Assembly (NCBI RefSeq): GCF_003096035.1
Contig: NZ_CP029186.1
Location: 385,001-449,000, forward strand
Direction of reading: 5' to 3'
Origin: Flavobacterium album
GTDB lineage: Bacteria; Bacteroidota; Bacteroidia; Flavobacteriales; Flavobacteriaceae
DNA: 64,000 bases
The position numbers and the translations under genes are program-made. Below, in pieces: positions 31,053 to 39,706 of the stretch; the stretch's first letter is position 1, and each line of letters begins with the position of its first letter. Below the pieces are notes generated by a model. The model was given only the letters and a program-made list of their open reading frames with translations, ran no database searches and was not told the DNA's origin.

Positions 31053-32954
31053 TCAACCATTATCGCCTGAAGCTCTTGCATAAAGTTGCGCTTTATTATC
31101 GACCTTTAAAGGTATCATGACTTCTGTTTTGCATCCCGCACCCGGATTGCTTTGTATTGTTATACTCCCGTTAAATGCCTCTACCCTGTGCGTGATATTT
31201 GATATGCCAAGCCCTTTTCGTTTTTGTTTTACATCAAATCCCTTTCCGTCATCTTCTACAATAATACAGATACTATTTTCTTTTAAGGCTAAACTTATCT
31301 TCACGTTTTTCGCTTGGGCATGCTTACGGATATTGTGCAGCTGCTCCTGAACGATACGGTATATGTTTAATTTCAGGTCGTCTGAAAACTCACAGGGAAT
31401 TTCATAACAAAAATCCATGTGTAAAGGAATGTCCGTACTGGCTGCAGACTTATGAATCAGTTCATTAACAATCTCATACAGATCAATATCTTTTAAAGGC
31501 GTTACCAGATTTTCACACAACAAATGAATTTCTTTCATCGCCTTGTTTACCAGGTCTATTGAGTCTTTAACCAATTCTTTAGTTTCTTCGCACTTCCTGC
31601 CTGCTATGCCAAGGTGAAATCGTGCCCCGAAGAGTATTTGGTTGATATTGTCATGCAATTCCTGCGCGACATAATTTTTATGCTGTTCCTGTGCCTTTAT
31701 AATAGCCTTCGAAATCTTTCTTTGTGCCTGTATTTTTTGCTCTTTGATCTTCAATGCAAGAAGCCTGGAACTTTCTTCCGCTTTCTTTCGCTCCGTTATA
31801 TCCTGTAAAATCCCAAATAGCCTGATGGGGACTTTATTTTCATTGTAAGCAAAGCGCCACTCCATAGATCCGAATCGATTTTCTCCTGCAGCAGTAATAA
31901 ACCTAAAATCGATTTTTGATTCTACAGAGTGGTTCAAAGTATTATGTATGATGACTTCAGCCCGTTTTTTATCCTCAGGATGAAGCAGTGAAAGGAACTG
32001 TGCTGTAGACGGCATTACCTCCGTCATATCAAATCCTAATATTTTATATAATTCGTCAGACCAGATATGTATGTTCGCCTTCAGGTCGATATCCCAATAA
32101 CCTATGCGTCCCATTGCCTGGGCTTCAGTAAGCTTTGCCTGATTATCAAGGAGCTTCTGCTCCATTATCATCTTTTGGGTAATATCATTGACAGTAACAA
32201 TTCTTAGATGTTTCCCGTCCTGGCTAAAGGAGTGCGCCGTCGTCTCCACCACCAGAATTTCACCATTTTTCTTTTTGTGCCTCCAACTGCTATACCTTGA
32301 GGTGTCCGTATCGCTCTTTACCTGCGCTATATCTTCCAGCAGCGCCGGTATATCTTCCCGGGGCCTGATATCTTTTATGCTCATAGAAAGAAATTCGTCA
32401 CGGGTATAGCCGTAATGTTTTACAGCGGCTTCATTTACATCAACAAAGCACAAGGTCTCCAGATCGTAAAGCCAGGAAGGCAGCGGGCTTTTATAAAACA
32501 GGGTACGGTATTTTTCTTCGCTTTTCGCAAAAGCTATCCCGATTTTTTTACTTTCTGTTATATCCTGGTAAAAAATGGTAAGGCCTGTATCAGAGGGATA
32601 AATTTTAACAGAAAACCATTTATCGATCGCGGCGTAATAATTTTCAGCCTCAGCCGGCAGGCCCGATGCCGTGGCTTGGTTACACAGATGCCAAAAGTCG
32701 GTCCCTACAGTTTCCGGATGCATATCCCAAATCACCCGGCCCAAGGTTTTTTCACGGCCCAGTACATGGGTGGCAAGGGCAGAATCATTTAAAAATGTAT
32801 ACCTCCCCTTCGTATCCAACGAAATAACCGCTTCGTTAATACGGTTGATCGTTAAATCGAGCTTCCTTTTTTTTCTTTTATACTTCCTGATGTACCAGCC
32901 TGCTATCAGAGTGATAAGCGCTGTATAAGTAATGATTAAAGCTGGCATAGGCAT
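31053..32954 (-). CDS. PAS-domain sensor histidine kinase (NarX/LiaS-type), orphan
   Basis: 633 residues. One N-terminal span (about 4-22) is followed by three PAS domains: about 33-140 (TINRINEAVISLDTKGRYTFLND), 145-265 (YKSPLPSWLYDLETLCFVDVNEAAVKHYGY) and 285-395 (GRIGYWDIDLKANIHIWSDELYKILGF). A HisKA_3 box (VAQELHDNINQILFGARF, phospho-His in ELHDN) and an HATPase ending GKGFDVKQKRKGLGISNI complete it. This class pairs with NarL-type regulators. None is adjacent. The one at 55754 is a possible partner, unproven. The second or third residue could also be the start. Confidence 0.85.
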   Translation of the reverse strand: MPMPALIITYTALITLIAGWYIRKYKRKKRKLDLTINRINEAVISLDTKGRYTFLNDSALATHVLGREKTLGRVIWDMHPETVGTDFWHLCNQATASGLPAEAENYYAAIDKWFSVKIYPSDTGLTIFYQDITESKKIGIAFAKSEEKYRTLFYKSPLPSWLYDLETLCFVDVNEAAVKHYGYTRDEFLSMSIKDIRPREDIPALLEDIAQVKSDTDTSRYSSWRHKKKNGEILVVETTAHSFSQDGKHLRIVTVNDITQKMIMEQKLLDNQAKLTEAQAMGRIGYWDIDLKANIHIWSDELYKILGFDMTEVMPSTAQFLSLLHPEDKKRAEVIIHNTLNHSVESKIDFRFITAAGENRFGSMEWRFAYNENKVPIRLFGILQDITERKKAEESSRLLALKIKEQKIQAQRKISKAIIKAQEQHKNYVAQELHDNINQILFGARFHLGIAGRKCEETKELVKDSIDLVNKAMKEIHLLCENLVTPLKDIDLYEIVNELIHKSAASTDIPLHMDFCYEIPCEFSDDLKLNIYRIVQEQLHNIRKHAQAKNVKISLALKENSICIIVEDDGKGFDVKQKRKGLGISNITHRVEAFNGSITIQSNPGAGCKTEVMIPLKVDNKAQLYARASGDNG

Positions 32955-33183
32955 GATTAACGTTGGCAGATTTTATAATAGCAATTTACAAACATTAATT
33001 GTTGTAACCTATTTTTTCAAGCAAAATGGAGTTGCTATCTCACGGTTTTTACTGCCTTTTTCAGTCAATGAAGCTACGTCGAAATGAACCGTCAGCTATT
33101 TCTTATAAATTAAAAAAGATCAGCAGATGCAGTGTTTTTTTGGTGTTTTACTTGCATAAAAAAAGAGACTTCATATGGAGTGC

Positions 33184-33407
33184 CTGCGGCCATCCCGCAA
33201 AGTTCCGCTTTGAAAATGAAACGGGAACGAAAAAACTTAGCAAGCTTACATATTCGCGTTAACCACGAATCGGGATTGACTGCGGCCATCCCGCAAAGCT
33301 CCGCTTTGAAAATGAAACAGGAGAGAAAAACGCTAAAGCAAGCTTACCTATTCGCGTTAATCACGAAACGGGAGTGCCTGCGGCCATCCCGTAAAGCTCC
33401 GCTTTGA
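33184..33407. repeat. Three-unit tandem repeat beside tRNA-Arg
   Basis: Units of 96-98 bp begin with CTGCGGCCATCCCG at 33184, 33280 and 33378. The third is joined to the long hairpin at 33408. Each holds small hairpins (GCGG/CCGC and AAAGC-TCC-GCTTT). The unit tails carry AATCCCGAT, or a variant, followed by a CGAATA, which matches the 3' end and flank of the tRNA-Arg gene. No coding frame runs through it. 32955-33183 holds no gene that I can see. Confidence 0.75.
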
Positions 33408-33470
33408 AAATTAAACAGGAGCGAAAAAATGCTAAAGCAAGCTTTGCATTTTTTCGCTCCTGTTTAATTT
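33408..33470. terminator. Very long hairpin downstream of tRNA-Arg
   Basis: A perfect 25-bp stem joins 33408-33432 to 33446-33470. An AAAGC/GCTTT extension with one bulged T leaves a loop of two to four bases. It begins 5 bp after the tRNA 3' end in the direction of tRNA transcription, so it may end or protect that transcript. There is no U-run, so a simple intrinsic terminator is uncertain. Confidence 0.6.
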
Positions 33471-33475
33471 ATTCG

Positions 33476-33547
33476 TGACCTCATCGGGATTCGAACCCAA
33501 ATCTTCAGAACCGGAATCTGAAATTCTATCCATTGAACTATGAGGCC
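33476..33547 (-). tRNA. tRNA-Arg, anticodon CCG
   Basis: The minus strand gives a full cloverleaf of 72 nt. Acceptor GGCCTCA pairs with TGAGGTC (one GT), discriminator A. The anticodon stem TCAGA/TCTGA holds the loop TTCCGGT, so the anticodon is CCG (reads CGG). The T arm is TTGGG-TTCGAAT-CCCGA. CCA is not encoded. The repeat array and long hairpin lie directly downstream. Confidence 0.93.
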
Positions 33548-33636
33548 TTTTTTGAGATTATTGGATCTTAGATTTTTAGACTGCAAGACTTTACGTTCAG
33601 ACAGTCCTGTTGTCTAACATCCAACAATCTATAGTC

Positions 33637-34086
33637 TTAAGCCAGCGCTTTCTTTACCGCTTCCGATATCGCTTTACCGTCGGCCTGGCCTGCAAGCTCT
33701 TTGGAGGCAATGCCCATTACTTTGCCCATATCGGCAATTCCTGAAAATCCGTTATCGGCAATAATCTTTCTTACTATGGCTTCTACTTCTTCTGCGCTCA
33801 TTTGTGCAGGGAGAAATTTCTCAATCACGGCAACCTGTGCCAGTTCCGGGTCGGCAAGGTCCTGGCGGCCCTGCTGGATGTATATACTGGCGCTGTCCTT
33901 ACGCTGTTTTACCAGCTTTTGCAGCAACTTTATCTCTTCTTCCTGCGATATCTCTTCTTTGGCACCGCTTTCGGTTTGTGCCAGCAGTATGGCCGACTTG
34001 ATAGCGCGAAGCGATTCAAGGGCTACGGTGTCTTTAGCTTTCATGGCGGTTTTCATCTCGTCCATGATCTGGGTCTGTAAACTCAT
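33637..34086 (-). CDS. GatB/YqeY domain-containing protein
   Basis: 149 residues, the usual size of YqeY. MSLQTQIMDEMKTAMKAKDTVALESLRAIKSAI at the start is the family signature. EEEIKLLQKLVKQRKDSASIY and IADMGKVMGIASKELAGQADGKAISEAVKKAL complete it. The family is related to the tRNA-binding tail of GatB. Its role is not settled. It follows ftsZ on the same strand, but the dcw terminator at 34129 separates them, so it has its own transcript or depends on read-through. Confidence 0.88.
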   Translation of the reverse strand: MSLQTQIMDEMKTAMKAKDTVALESLRAIKSAILLAQTESGAKEEISQEEEIKLLQKLVKQRKDSASIYIQQGRQDLADPELAQVAVIEKFLPAQMSAEEVEAIVRKIIADNGFSGIADMGKVMGIASKELAGQADGKAISEAVKKALA

Positions 34087-34128
34087 AGTACAGGGTTTTT
34101 AAAATGTGCCTGCGAAGATAAAAAAAAT

Positions 34129-34157
34129 AACCCGAAAATATTAGCTATTTTCGGGTT
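34129..34157 (-). terminator. Terminator of the dcw cluster
   Basis: On the minus strand AACCCGAAAATA pairs perfectly with TATTTTCGGGTT (12 bp) around GCTAA, followed by a U-rich run. It begins 21 bp past the ftsZ stop. Confidence 0.85.
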
Positions 34158-34177
34158 AAGGTCACATTTGGGTTAGT

Positions 34178-36154
34178 TTAATCCACATTGTCATGCAGGA
34201 ACGAATTGTTGGAACGCAACTGAAGGTCGTCGTTACTGTCCGTGCCTAATGACAAACGGGATTTGCTATTGTCTGTACGGGAATCGTTCAGGTCGATACC
34301 CATCCTTTTGTATGCAGGTTCTTTTTCAAATTCATCAATCCTCGAAGAGCTGTTGTGGAACTTATAGTTGAATTCCTTCATCTTTTTCCTTCTCTCCTCT
34401 GCCCTCAGGCGAAGCGTCTCTTCAATGGTCATTTCCACAGGGGAGATGTCTTCATGCGATGCAGCAAACCTTGAAGGCTCCGGCTGTTCTGTCTTTTTAA
34501 TAGTCAGGTCCAGCTCCGGGGCTATCGGCTCCGCTACTTTCGCTGCAGGCTTAGACTCTATAAGCTCCGCTTCCTTTTCAAGGTAGTCTTCCAGCGAATA
34601 GCGCACGATGCCTGTTTCGTTAAGCTCGGTGATCGGCACTACCTGCACCGGCTCATTCACCTTAATAGCGCGTGTCTCATCGGTAAGGCTGAATAAAAGC
34701 TTTTCTTCTTTTTTTACGTTATCTACCGAAAGGTCGAATGAAAAAGTGAATTGCTCCTCTTCTTTCTCCACGATCACAAATTCAGGCTCCCTCACCTCAA
34801 TTTCCCTTACATCTTTTATCGCGAACTGCTGCACCGGCGCTTTGGCAGGCGATACAATCTCAAAAAACACGTCAAGGTTATTGATGTAATCTGAAGATGG
34901 GAACGCAGGCGTTTCGGCAACAGGCGTTTCAACAACTTCAGCTATTGGCTTTTTTTCCTCAATTACTTCCTCCTCAAGCGCAAATACTATTTTTTCTTCA
35001 ACAACAGGCGCTGCGATTGCCTCCGGCTTTGGCGTTTCGGCAACAGGCGCCGAAAAGTCAAATGAAGGTACAATAGGCCTTTGCGTAAGGTCGCGCACCA
35101 GCTTCTGGTCTTCTTCCAGTGCGTGGATTATCTTTTTAGGCTCGGTATTCACGATCTCATTCTGCTGCTCTACATTAAAGCCGGTCGCTATAATGGTAAC
35201 GGCAACGGCATCGCCAAGCGACTCGTCTTCGCCCACACCCATGATGATGTTGGCGTTGTAGCCGGCTTCTGCCTGTATGTGGTCGTTGATCTCACCTATT
35301 TCGTCAATGGTAATCTCGCTCGTACCCGAAACGATAAGCAACAGTACGTTTTTCGCGCCTGTTATTTTGTTGTCGTTCAATAGCGGCGAGTCCAGCGCAT
35401 CGACGATCGCGTCTTTCGCACGGTTATCACCTGATGCAATAGCCGATCCCATGATAGCCGTACCGCTGTTAGACAGTACCGTCTTGGCATCTTTTAAGTC
35501 GATGTTCTGGGTGTAGTGATGCGTTATAACTTCAGCAATACCCCTCGAGGCTGTTGCCAACACTTCGTCCGCTTTAGAGAACCCGGCCTTGAAGCCAAGG
35601 TTGCCATATACTTCACGCAGCTTGTTATTGTTTATTACAATAAGCGAGTCTACCTGCTTGCGCAGCCTCTCCACACCCGCAAGAGCCTGGTCCGACCTTA
35701 CCTTACCTTCAAACTGGAATGGTATGGTAACAATACCTACGGTGAGGATATCCCTTTCCTTGGCAAGCTGTGCAATTACAGGAGCAGCACCCGTACCGGT
35801 ACCGCCGCCCATACCCGCTGTTATGAAGATCATCTTGGTATTGGTGTCCAGCATCTTTTCGATATCGTCTATGCTTTCCAATGCCGACTGCTGTCCTACC
35901 TCAGGATTAGCGCCCGCACCCAGGCCTTCGGTAAGGCCTACGCCCAGCTGTATCTTATTCGGGACAGGGCTGTTTTGCAATGCCTGCGAATCTGTATTGC
36001 ACACAATAAAATCAACACCTTTAATCCCCTGCTTAAACATGTGGTTTATCGCGTTGCTTCCGCCGCCGCCAACACCAATTACCTTGATCACGTTCGATTG
36101 ATTCTTTGGTAAATCAAACGAAATGCTTCCAAATTCTGTGTTCATCATATCCAT
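34178..36154 (-). CDS. ftsZ: Cell division protein FtsZ
   Basis: 658 residues, much longer than the 383 of E. coli. The tubulin-like GTPase core (about 20-335) has VGGGGSNAINHM, NTDSQAL and the signature MGGGTGTGAAP (115-125), then the T7-loop region NIDLKDAKTVL. After that comes a linker of about 300 residues rich in Glu, Val and Pro. The C-terminus carries EETLRLRAEERRKKMKEFNYKF and LSLGTDSNDDLQLRSNNSFL. The long linker is usual in Bacteroidetes. FtsZ forms the division ring. The start may be the Met two codons in. Last gene of the dcw cluster. Confidence 0.97.
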   Translation of the reverse strand: MDMMNTEFGSISFDLPKNQSNVIKVIGVGGGGSNAINHMFKQGIKGVDFIVCNTDSQALQNSPVPNKIQLGVGLTEGLGAGANPEVGQQSALESIDDIEKMLDTNTKMIFITAGMGGGTGTGAAPVIAQLAKERDILTVGIVTIPFQFEGKVRSDQALAGVERLRKQVDSLIVINNNKLREVYGNLGFKAGFSKADEVLATASRGIAEVITHHYTQNIDLKDAKTVLSNSGTAIMGSAIASGDNRAKDAIVDALDSPLLNDNKITGAKNVLLLIVSGTSEITIDEIGEINDHIQAEAGYNANIIMGVGEDESLGDAVAVTIIATGFNVEQQNEIVNTEPKKIIHALEEDQKLVRDLTQRPIVPSFDFSAPVAETPKPEAIAAPVVEEKIVFALEEEVIEEKKPIAEVVETPVAETPAFPSSDYINNLDVFFEIVSPAKAPVQQFAIKDVREIEVREPEFVIVEKEEEQFTFSFDLSVDNVKKEEKLLFSLTDETRAIKVNEPVQVVPITELNETGIVRYSLEDYLEKEAELIESKPAAKVAEPIAPELDLTIKKTEQPEPSRFAASHEDISPVEMTIEETLRLRAEERRKKMKEFNYKFHNSSSRIDEFEKEPAYKRMGIDLNDSRTDNSKSRLSLGTDSNDDLQLRSNNSFLHDNVD

Positions 36155-36161
36155 CGGGTTT

Positions 36162-37568
36162 TTATTCTGCGTTATCTAAAAAATCTTTGATCTTGTCTAT
36201 ATACTTGTCGAAAAACGACCTCTTTACCTTTTTCTCTGTGGTTTCCTGCGCGTTATTCACCGGAGCGCTTACGGTTACTGTTTCAAGCTCTTCCGATTCC
36301 TGTACCGGTTCGGGCGCTATTACAGTGTTGATGACCGGCTGCGGCCTTGGCGGCGCCGGCTGCTCCACAGGTTTCTGCAATTCTACCAATGGCGTTGCGC
36401 TGTAGGTATTATTGCGAAGGCTGTTCATAACCAACCCTACTGCAGTGGCATATAGCGGGCTTGATATTTCCTCATCGCTGTTGCCTGCCAGATGCTCGTT
36501 AGGGTAGCCAATGCGGGTATCCATACCGGTAATGTATTCTACCAGCTGCTTGATGTGCTGCAGCTGTGCGCCGCCGCCCGTAAGCACAATTCCTGCTATC
36601 AGCTTCTTGCGCGGGTCTTCATGGCCGTAGGCTTTTATCTCGCCAAATACCTGCTCGATGATTTCTACCACGCGGGCATGGATGATCTTTGAAAGGTTCT
36701 TAAGCGAAATCTCTTTCGGCTCACGCCCGCGAAGGCCCGGGATCGAAACGATCTCGTTGTCCTTATTCTCGCCTGGCCATGCCGAACCGAATTTGGTTTT
36801 CAGCAGTTCTGCCTGCTTTTCTATGATAGAGCATCCTTCCTTGATGTCTTCTGTAATCACATTGCCGCCGAAAGGTATCACTGCCGTATGGCGGATGATG
36901 CCGTCTTTAAATATGGCAAGGTCGGTCGTGCCGCCTCCTATGTCGATAAGTGCCACCCCTGCTTCTTTCTCTTCCTGGCTCAATACCGCATCCGCAGAAG
37001 CCAATGGCTCAAGGGTAAGCCCCGAAAGGTCAAGCCCGGAGCTCTTGATGCAGCGGCCTACGTTGCGTATGGACGAAGCCTGCCCTACCACCACATGGAA
37101 GCTGCTTTCCAGCCTGCCGCCATACATACCGATAGGTTCTTTTATCTCGCTCTGGCCATCGATCTTAAATTCCTGCGGCAATACATGGATAATCTCCTCT
37201 CCCGGAAGCATGGCCAGTTTGTGCACCTGGTTGATCAGCATATCGATGTCGGCATCGCCTATCACTTCTTCCGGATTGTTCCTGGAAATGTAGTCGCTGT
37301 GCTGAATGCTGCGAATGTGCTGGCCGGCGATACCCACCACCACATCGTTGATCTTGTATCCGGAGTCGGCCTCAGCTTCCTGAACGGCCTGCTGTATCGA
37401 CTGGATAGTTTGCGTTATGTTATTAACAACTCCTCTGGCCACACCAAGGCTTTTGGACTTCCCCACACCAAGTATCTCCAGTTTCCCATACTCGTTTTTC
37501 CTGCCTATCATTGCCACGATCTTTGTCGTCCCGATGTCTAAGCCTACTGCAATGTTGTCTTTTTCCAT
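36162..37568 (-). CDS. ftsA: Cell division protein FtsA
   Basis: 468 residues from the ATG at 37568 (MEKDNIAVGLDIGTTKIVAMIG). Actin-fold motifs are VGLDIGTTKI (phosphate 1), ALIDIGGGTTDLAIF (phosphate 2) and GIVLTGGGAQLQHI (adenosine). The 1C domain lies at about 85-160. The C-terminus, KKVKRSFFDKYIDKIKDFLDN, is an amphipathic membrane-targeting helix. A proline-rich stretch before it (EQPAPPRPQPV) is longer than in E. coli. It tethers FtsZ to the membrane. 7 bp before ftsZ. Confidence 0.96.
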   Translation of the reverse strand: MEKDNIAVGLDIGTTKIVAMIGRKNEYGKLEILGVGKSKSLGVARGVVNNITQTIQSIQQAVQEAEADSGYKINDVVVGIAGQHIRSIQHSDYISRNNPEEVIGDADIDMLINQVHKLAMLPGEEIIHVLPQEFKIDGQSEIKEPIGMYGGRLESSFHVVVGQASSIRNVGRCIKSSGLDLSGLTLEPLASADAVLSQEEKEAGVALIDIGGGTTDLAIFKDGIIRHTAVIPFGGNVITEDIKEGCSIIEKQAELLKTKFGSAWPGENKDNEIVSIPGLRGREPKEISLKNLSKIIHARVVEIIEQVFGEIKAYGHEDPRKKLIAGIVLTGGGAQLQHIKQLVEYITGMDTRIGYPNEHLAGNSDEEISSPLYATAVGLVMNSLRNNTYSATPLVELQKPVEQPAPPRPQPVINTVIAPEPVQESEELETVTVSAPVNNAQETTEKKVKRSFFDKYIDKIKDFLDNAE

Positions 37569-37572
37569 AAAT

Positions 37573-38295
37573 CTATTTTTTGGTGCACACAACCTGTTGT
37601 GTAAATTTCAGGTTTATTGTTTTGTAATTTTCAATCAATGTATCCCTAACTGCATCCTGAAGGAATGCCTTATAGTTATTAAACTTTTTTTCAATATTTA
37701 TAGGCCTCCCGAACACGATGTCAAAATCATAGTTCCTGCTTAGCATCCTCAGCCCGCCGGTTGGGTACACCTCAATACCGATGATATTCTTTTTCAAAAA
37801 ATCATCATCATTGATATACTTCAGCAGCTTGTGCAGCTTGTCCTTCTCCGTACTGTCGATCTCGCCCGTTACAAGCGGAACCCTCGCAGTGTAGTTGTCA
37901 GATAGCGGCATAGTGCGCCCTTTGTCATCTATGTAATAAGAATTCCCCCCTTTATATATCCTGGCGATGGGCCTGCGCTGCCTTACTACAGCCTCGAGCC
38001 TGCCATCCACGGTGGCAAAAACCTCTGCTTTATCGATCATAGGATCTTTATCGAGGCTTTTTTCCACGTTATTCAAATCTAACCTATCTTTCCTAATGCC
38101 CGTAACACTGCCATAATTTTGTATCAACAACTTATTAACTTTGTCCTGCGTTATAAAGGCCTCCGTATCAGCAAATTTAATTTCAACTTTCTTCAGCTTC
38201 CTGCTTTCATTCCGCTTTGATGAGAAGGAAAAAAGGAAAATGACCGCGCCGAGCATCAGCACTAATCTTACATCGTTCCACTTAATTTTTTTCAT
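37573..38295 (-). CDS. ftsQ: Cell division protein FtsQ
   Basis: 240 residues with a short cytoplasmic N-terminus, one span (about 9-24) and a periplasmic part. The POTRA-like region is VEIKFADTEAFITQDKVNKLLIQNYG and the FtsQ/DivIB beta domain follows (AEVFATVDGRLEAVVRQRRPIARIY, YIDDKGRTMPLSDNY). It recruits the FtsL/FtsW/FtsI septal synthase. It overlaps the end of murC by 14 bp and ends 4 bp before ftsA. Confidence 0.9.
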   Translation of the reverse strand: MKKIKWNDVRLVLMLGAVIFLFSFSSKRNESRKLKKVEIKFADTEAFITQDKVNKLLIQNYGSVTGIRKDRLDLNNVEKSLDKDPMIDKAEVFATVDGRLEAVVRQRRPIARIYKGGNSYYIDDKGRTMPLSDNYTARVPLVTGEIDSTEKDKLHKLLKYINDDDFLKKNIIGIEVYPTGGLRMLSRNYDFDIVFGRPINIEKKFNNYKAFLQDAVRDTLIENYKTINLKFTQQVVCTKK

Positions 38296-39631
38296 CTAAA
38301 ACTTTTTTAATTTCAGGTACCATTTCCCCTATATCGCCGGCGCCTATCGTGATGATCACTTCGGCATCCGACATTTTAAGCAGCGGTATCAAATCGGCTT
38401 TGCTTACCAGCTTTTTATTAGGGTTATCCATTTTCTCCAACAGCCATTGTGAGGTAATCCCCTCCATGGGCAGCTCCCTTGCCGGATAAATGTCCAGCAA
38501 TACAATGTTCTCAAACGCCGACAGGCTTTTGGCAAACCCATCGGCAAAATCGCGCGTGCGGCTGAAGAGGTGCGGCTGGAATACCGCCAGCACTTTCCTG
38601 CCAGGATACAGCTCGCTCACCGCCTGGTGCACTGCGTTTATTTCCGTCGGGTGGTGGGCATAGTCGTCTATATACACCAGCCCCGGTTTTTTTATCTGGT
38701 ACGAAAACCTACGCTTCACACCTTTGAAGGTTTCCAGCGCTTTTGCAATAGCTTCCGAAGCTACCCCGTAGGTACTCGCCATAGCCAATGCCAGCAATGC
38801 GTTCGTAAGGTTATGGTGCCCCGGCAGTCCAAATTTCAAGTCCTTTATCGTTTCGGTCGGTGTCTTTACGTCAAACACATACCAGCCATCCTCGATCCTT
38901 ATATTTTCGGCAGAAAAATCACCACCGTTCACGCCTACTGTCACTCCTTCCAGCGGAAGGCCTTTGGTAACAAACAGGTGCTTTTTATCTTCAACTTTAT
39001 CGGCAAATTCCCTGAAGGTTGCCACGATCGCATCTTCATCGCCGTAAATATCCAGGTGGTCGGCATCCATCGACGTGATACAGGCCATATCCGGATACAG
39101 GTGCAGGAACGAACGGTCGAACTCATCAGCCTCAACTACCGTTACCGTTTTGCCACTGCCTATCAGGTTACTGTTGTAGTTCTCTACAATTCCGCCCAAA
39201 AAGGCAGTTACATCCACATCGCTTTCATACAGCACATGGCCCAGTATGCTCGATGTGGTGGTCTTGCCGTGGGTACCCGCTACCGCAAAGCAGTAGGTGT
39301 CCTTGGTTATAATGCCCAATACCTCGGCACGTTTTCTCACTTCAAAACCATTCTCAAGGAAGTAGTTCCACTGCATGTGCTCTTTCGGCACAGCAGGCGT
39401 TACCACTACCAGGGTATTTTCTTTGTTAAGAAACGGAAGCGCAATAAGTTCCAGCCTGTCTTCAAAATGGATATGGATACCCTCGGCCTTCAGTTCATCG
39501 GTAAGATGTGTAGGCGTACGGTCATAGCCGGCTACATTTTTGCCTATGAATTTGAAATAGCGGGCCAGGGCGCTCATCCCGATGCCCCCGATTCCTACAA
39601 AATAGACGTTATGTATTTTATTTAGCTCCAT
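38282..39631 (-). CDS. murC: UDP-N-acetylmuramate-L-alanine ligase
   Basis: 449 residues. Adds L-Ala to UDP-MurNAc. It starts with the Rossmann motif VYFVGIGGIGMSALARYF, has the ATP loop AGTHGKTTTSSILG (118-131), the Mur-ligase centre VVEADEFDRSFL and HLDIYG, and YDDYAHHPTEI for substrate binding. Followed by ftsQ with 14 bp overlap. About 75 bp of repeat-like sequence separates it from murG upstream. Confidence 0.96.
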   Translation of the reverse strand: MELNKIHNVYFVGIGGIGMSALARYFKFIGKNVAGYDRTPTHLTDELKAEGIHIHFEDRLELIALPFLNKENTLVVVTPAVPKEHMQWNYFLENGFEVRKRAEVLGIITKDTYCFAVAGTHGKTTTSSILGHVLYESDVDVTAFLGGIVENYNSNLIGSGKTVTVVEADEFDRSFLHLYPDMACITSMDADHLDIYGDEDAIVATFREFADKVEDKKHLFVTKGLPLEGVTVGVNGGDFSAENIRIEDGWYVFDVKTPTETIKDLKFGLPGHHNLTNALLALAMASTYGVASEAIAKALETFKGVKRRFSYQIKKPGLVYIDDYAHHPTEINAVHQAVSELYPGRKVLAVFQPHLFSRTRDFADGFAKSLSAFENIVLLDIYPARELPMEGITSQWLLEKMDNPNKKLVSKADLIPLLKMSDAEVIITIGAGDIGEMVPEIKKVLDEKN

Positions 39632-39639
39632 TCCTTTTA

Positions 39640-39706
39640 AAGGTTCTTAGGCTCTTTAGTGGCTAAGGTTCTTAGGCGCTCCTCAGTGACTAAAAACCTT
39701 AGCACC
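39640..39706. repeat. CTTAG-rich repeat between murG and murC
   Basis: AAGGTTCTTAGGC occurs twice (39639 and 39665) and CCTTAGCACCTCAGTGCCTTA follows in the opposite sense, giving several overlapping inverted repeats. It may be a decayed intergenic repeat in the operon. Function not evident. Confidence 0.4.

Noticed and set aside
33184..33407. Possible CRISPR array
   Set aside because: The units are 96-98 bp and similar throughout, with no alternation of short repeats and unique spacers and no cas genes nearby.
38570..39625. Long open frame (351 codons) antisense to murC
   Set aside because: It is the opposite-strand shadow of a well-conserved gene. The translation is rich in His, Arg and Tyr and matches no family. 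The similar frame at 43818-44945 against mraY was rejected for the same reason.
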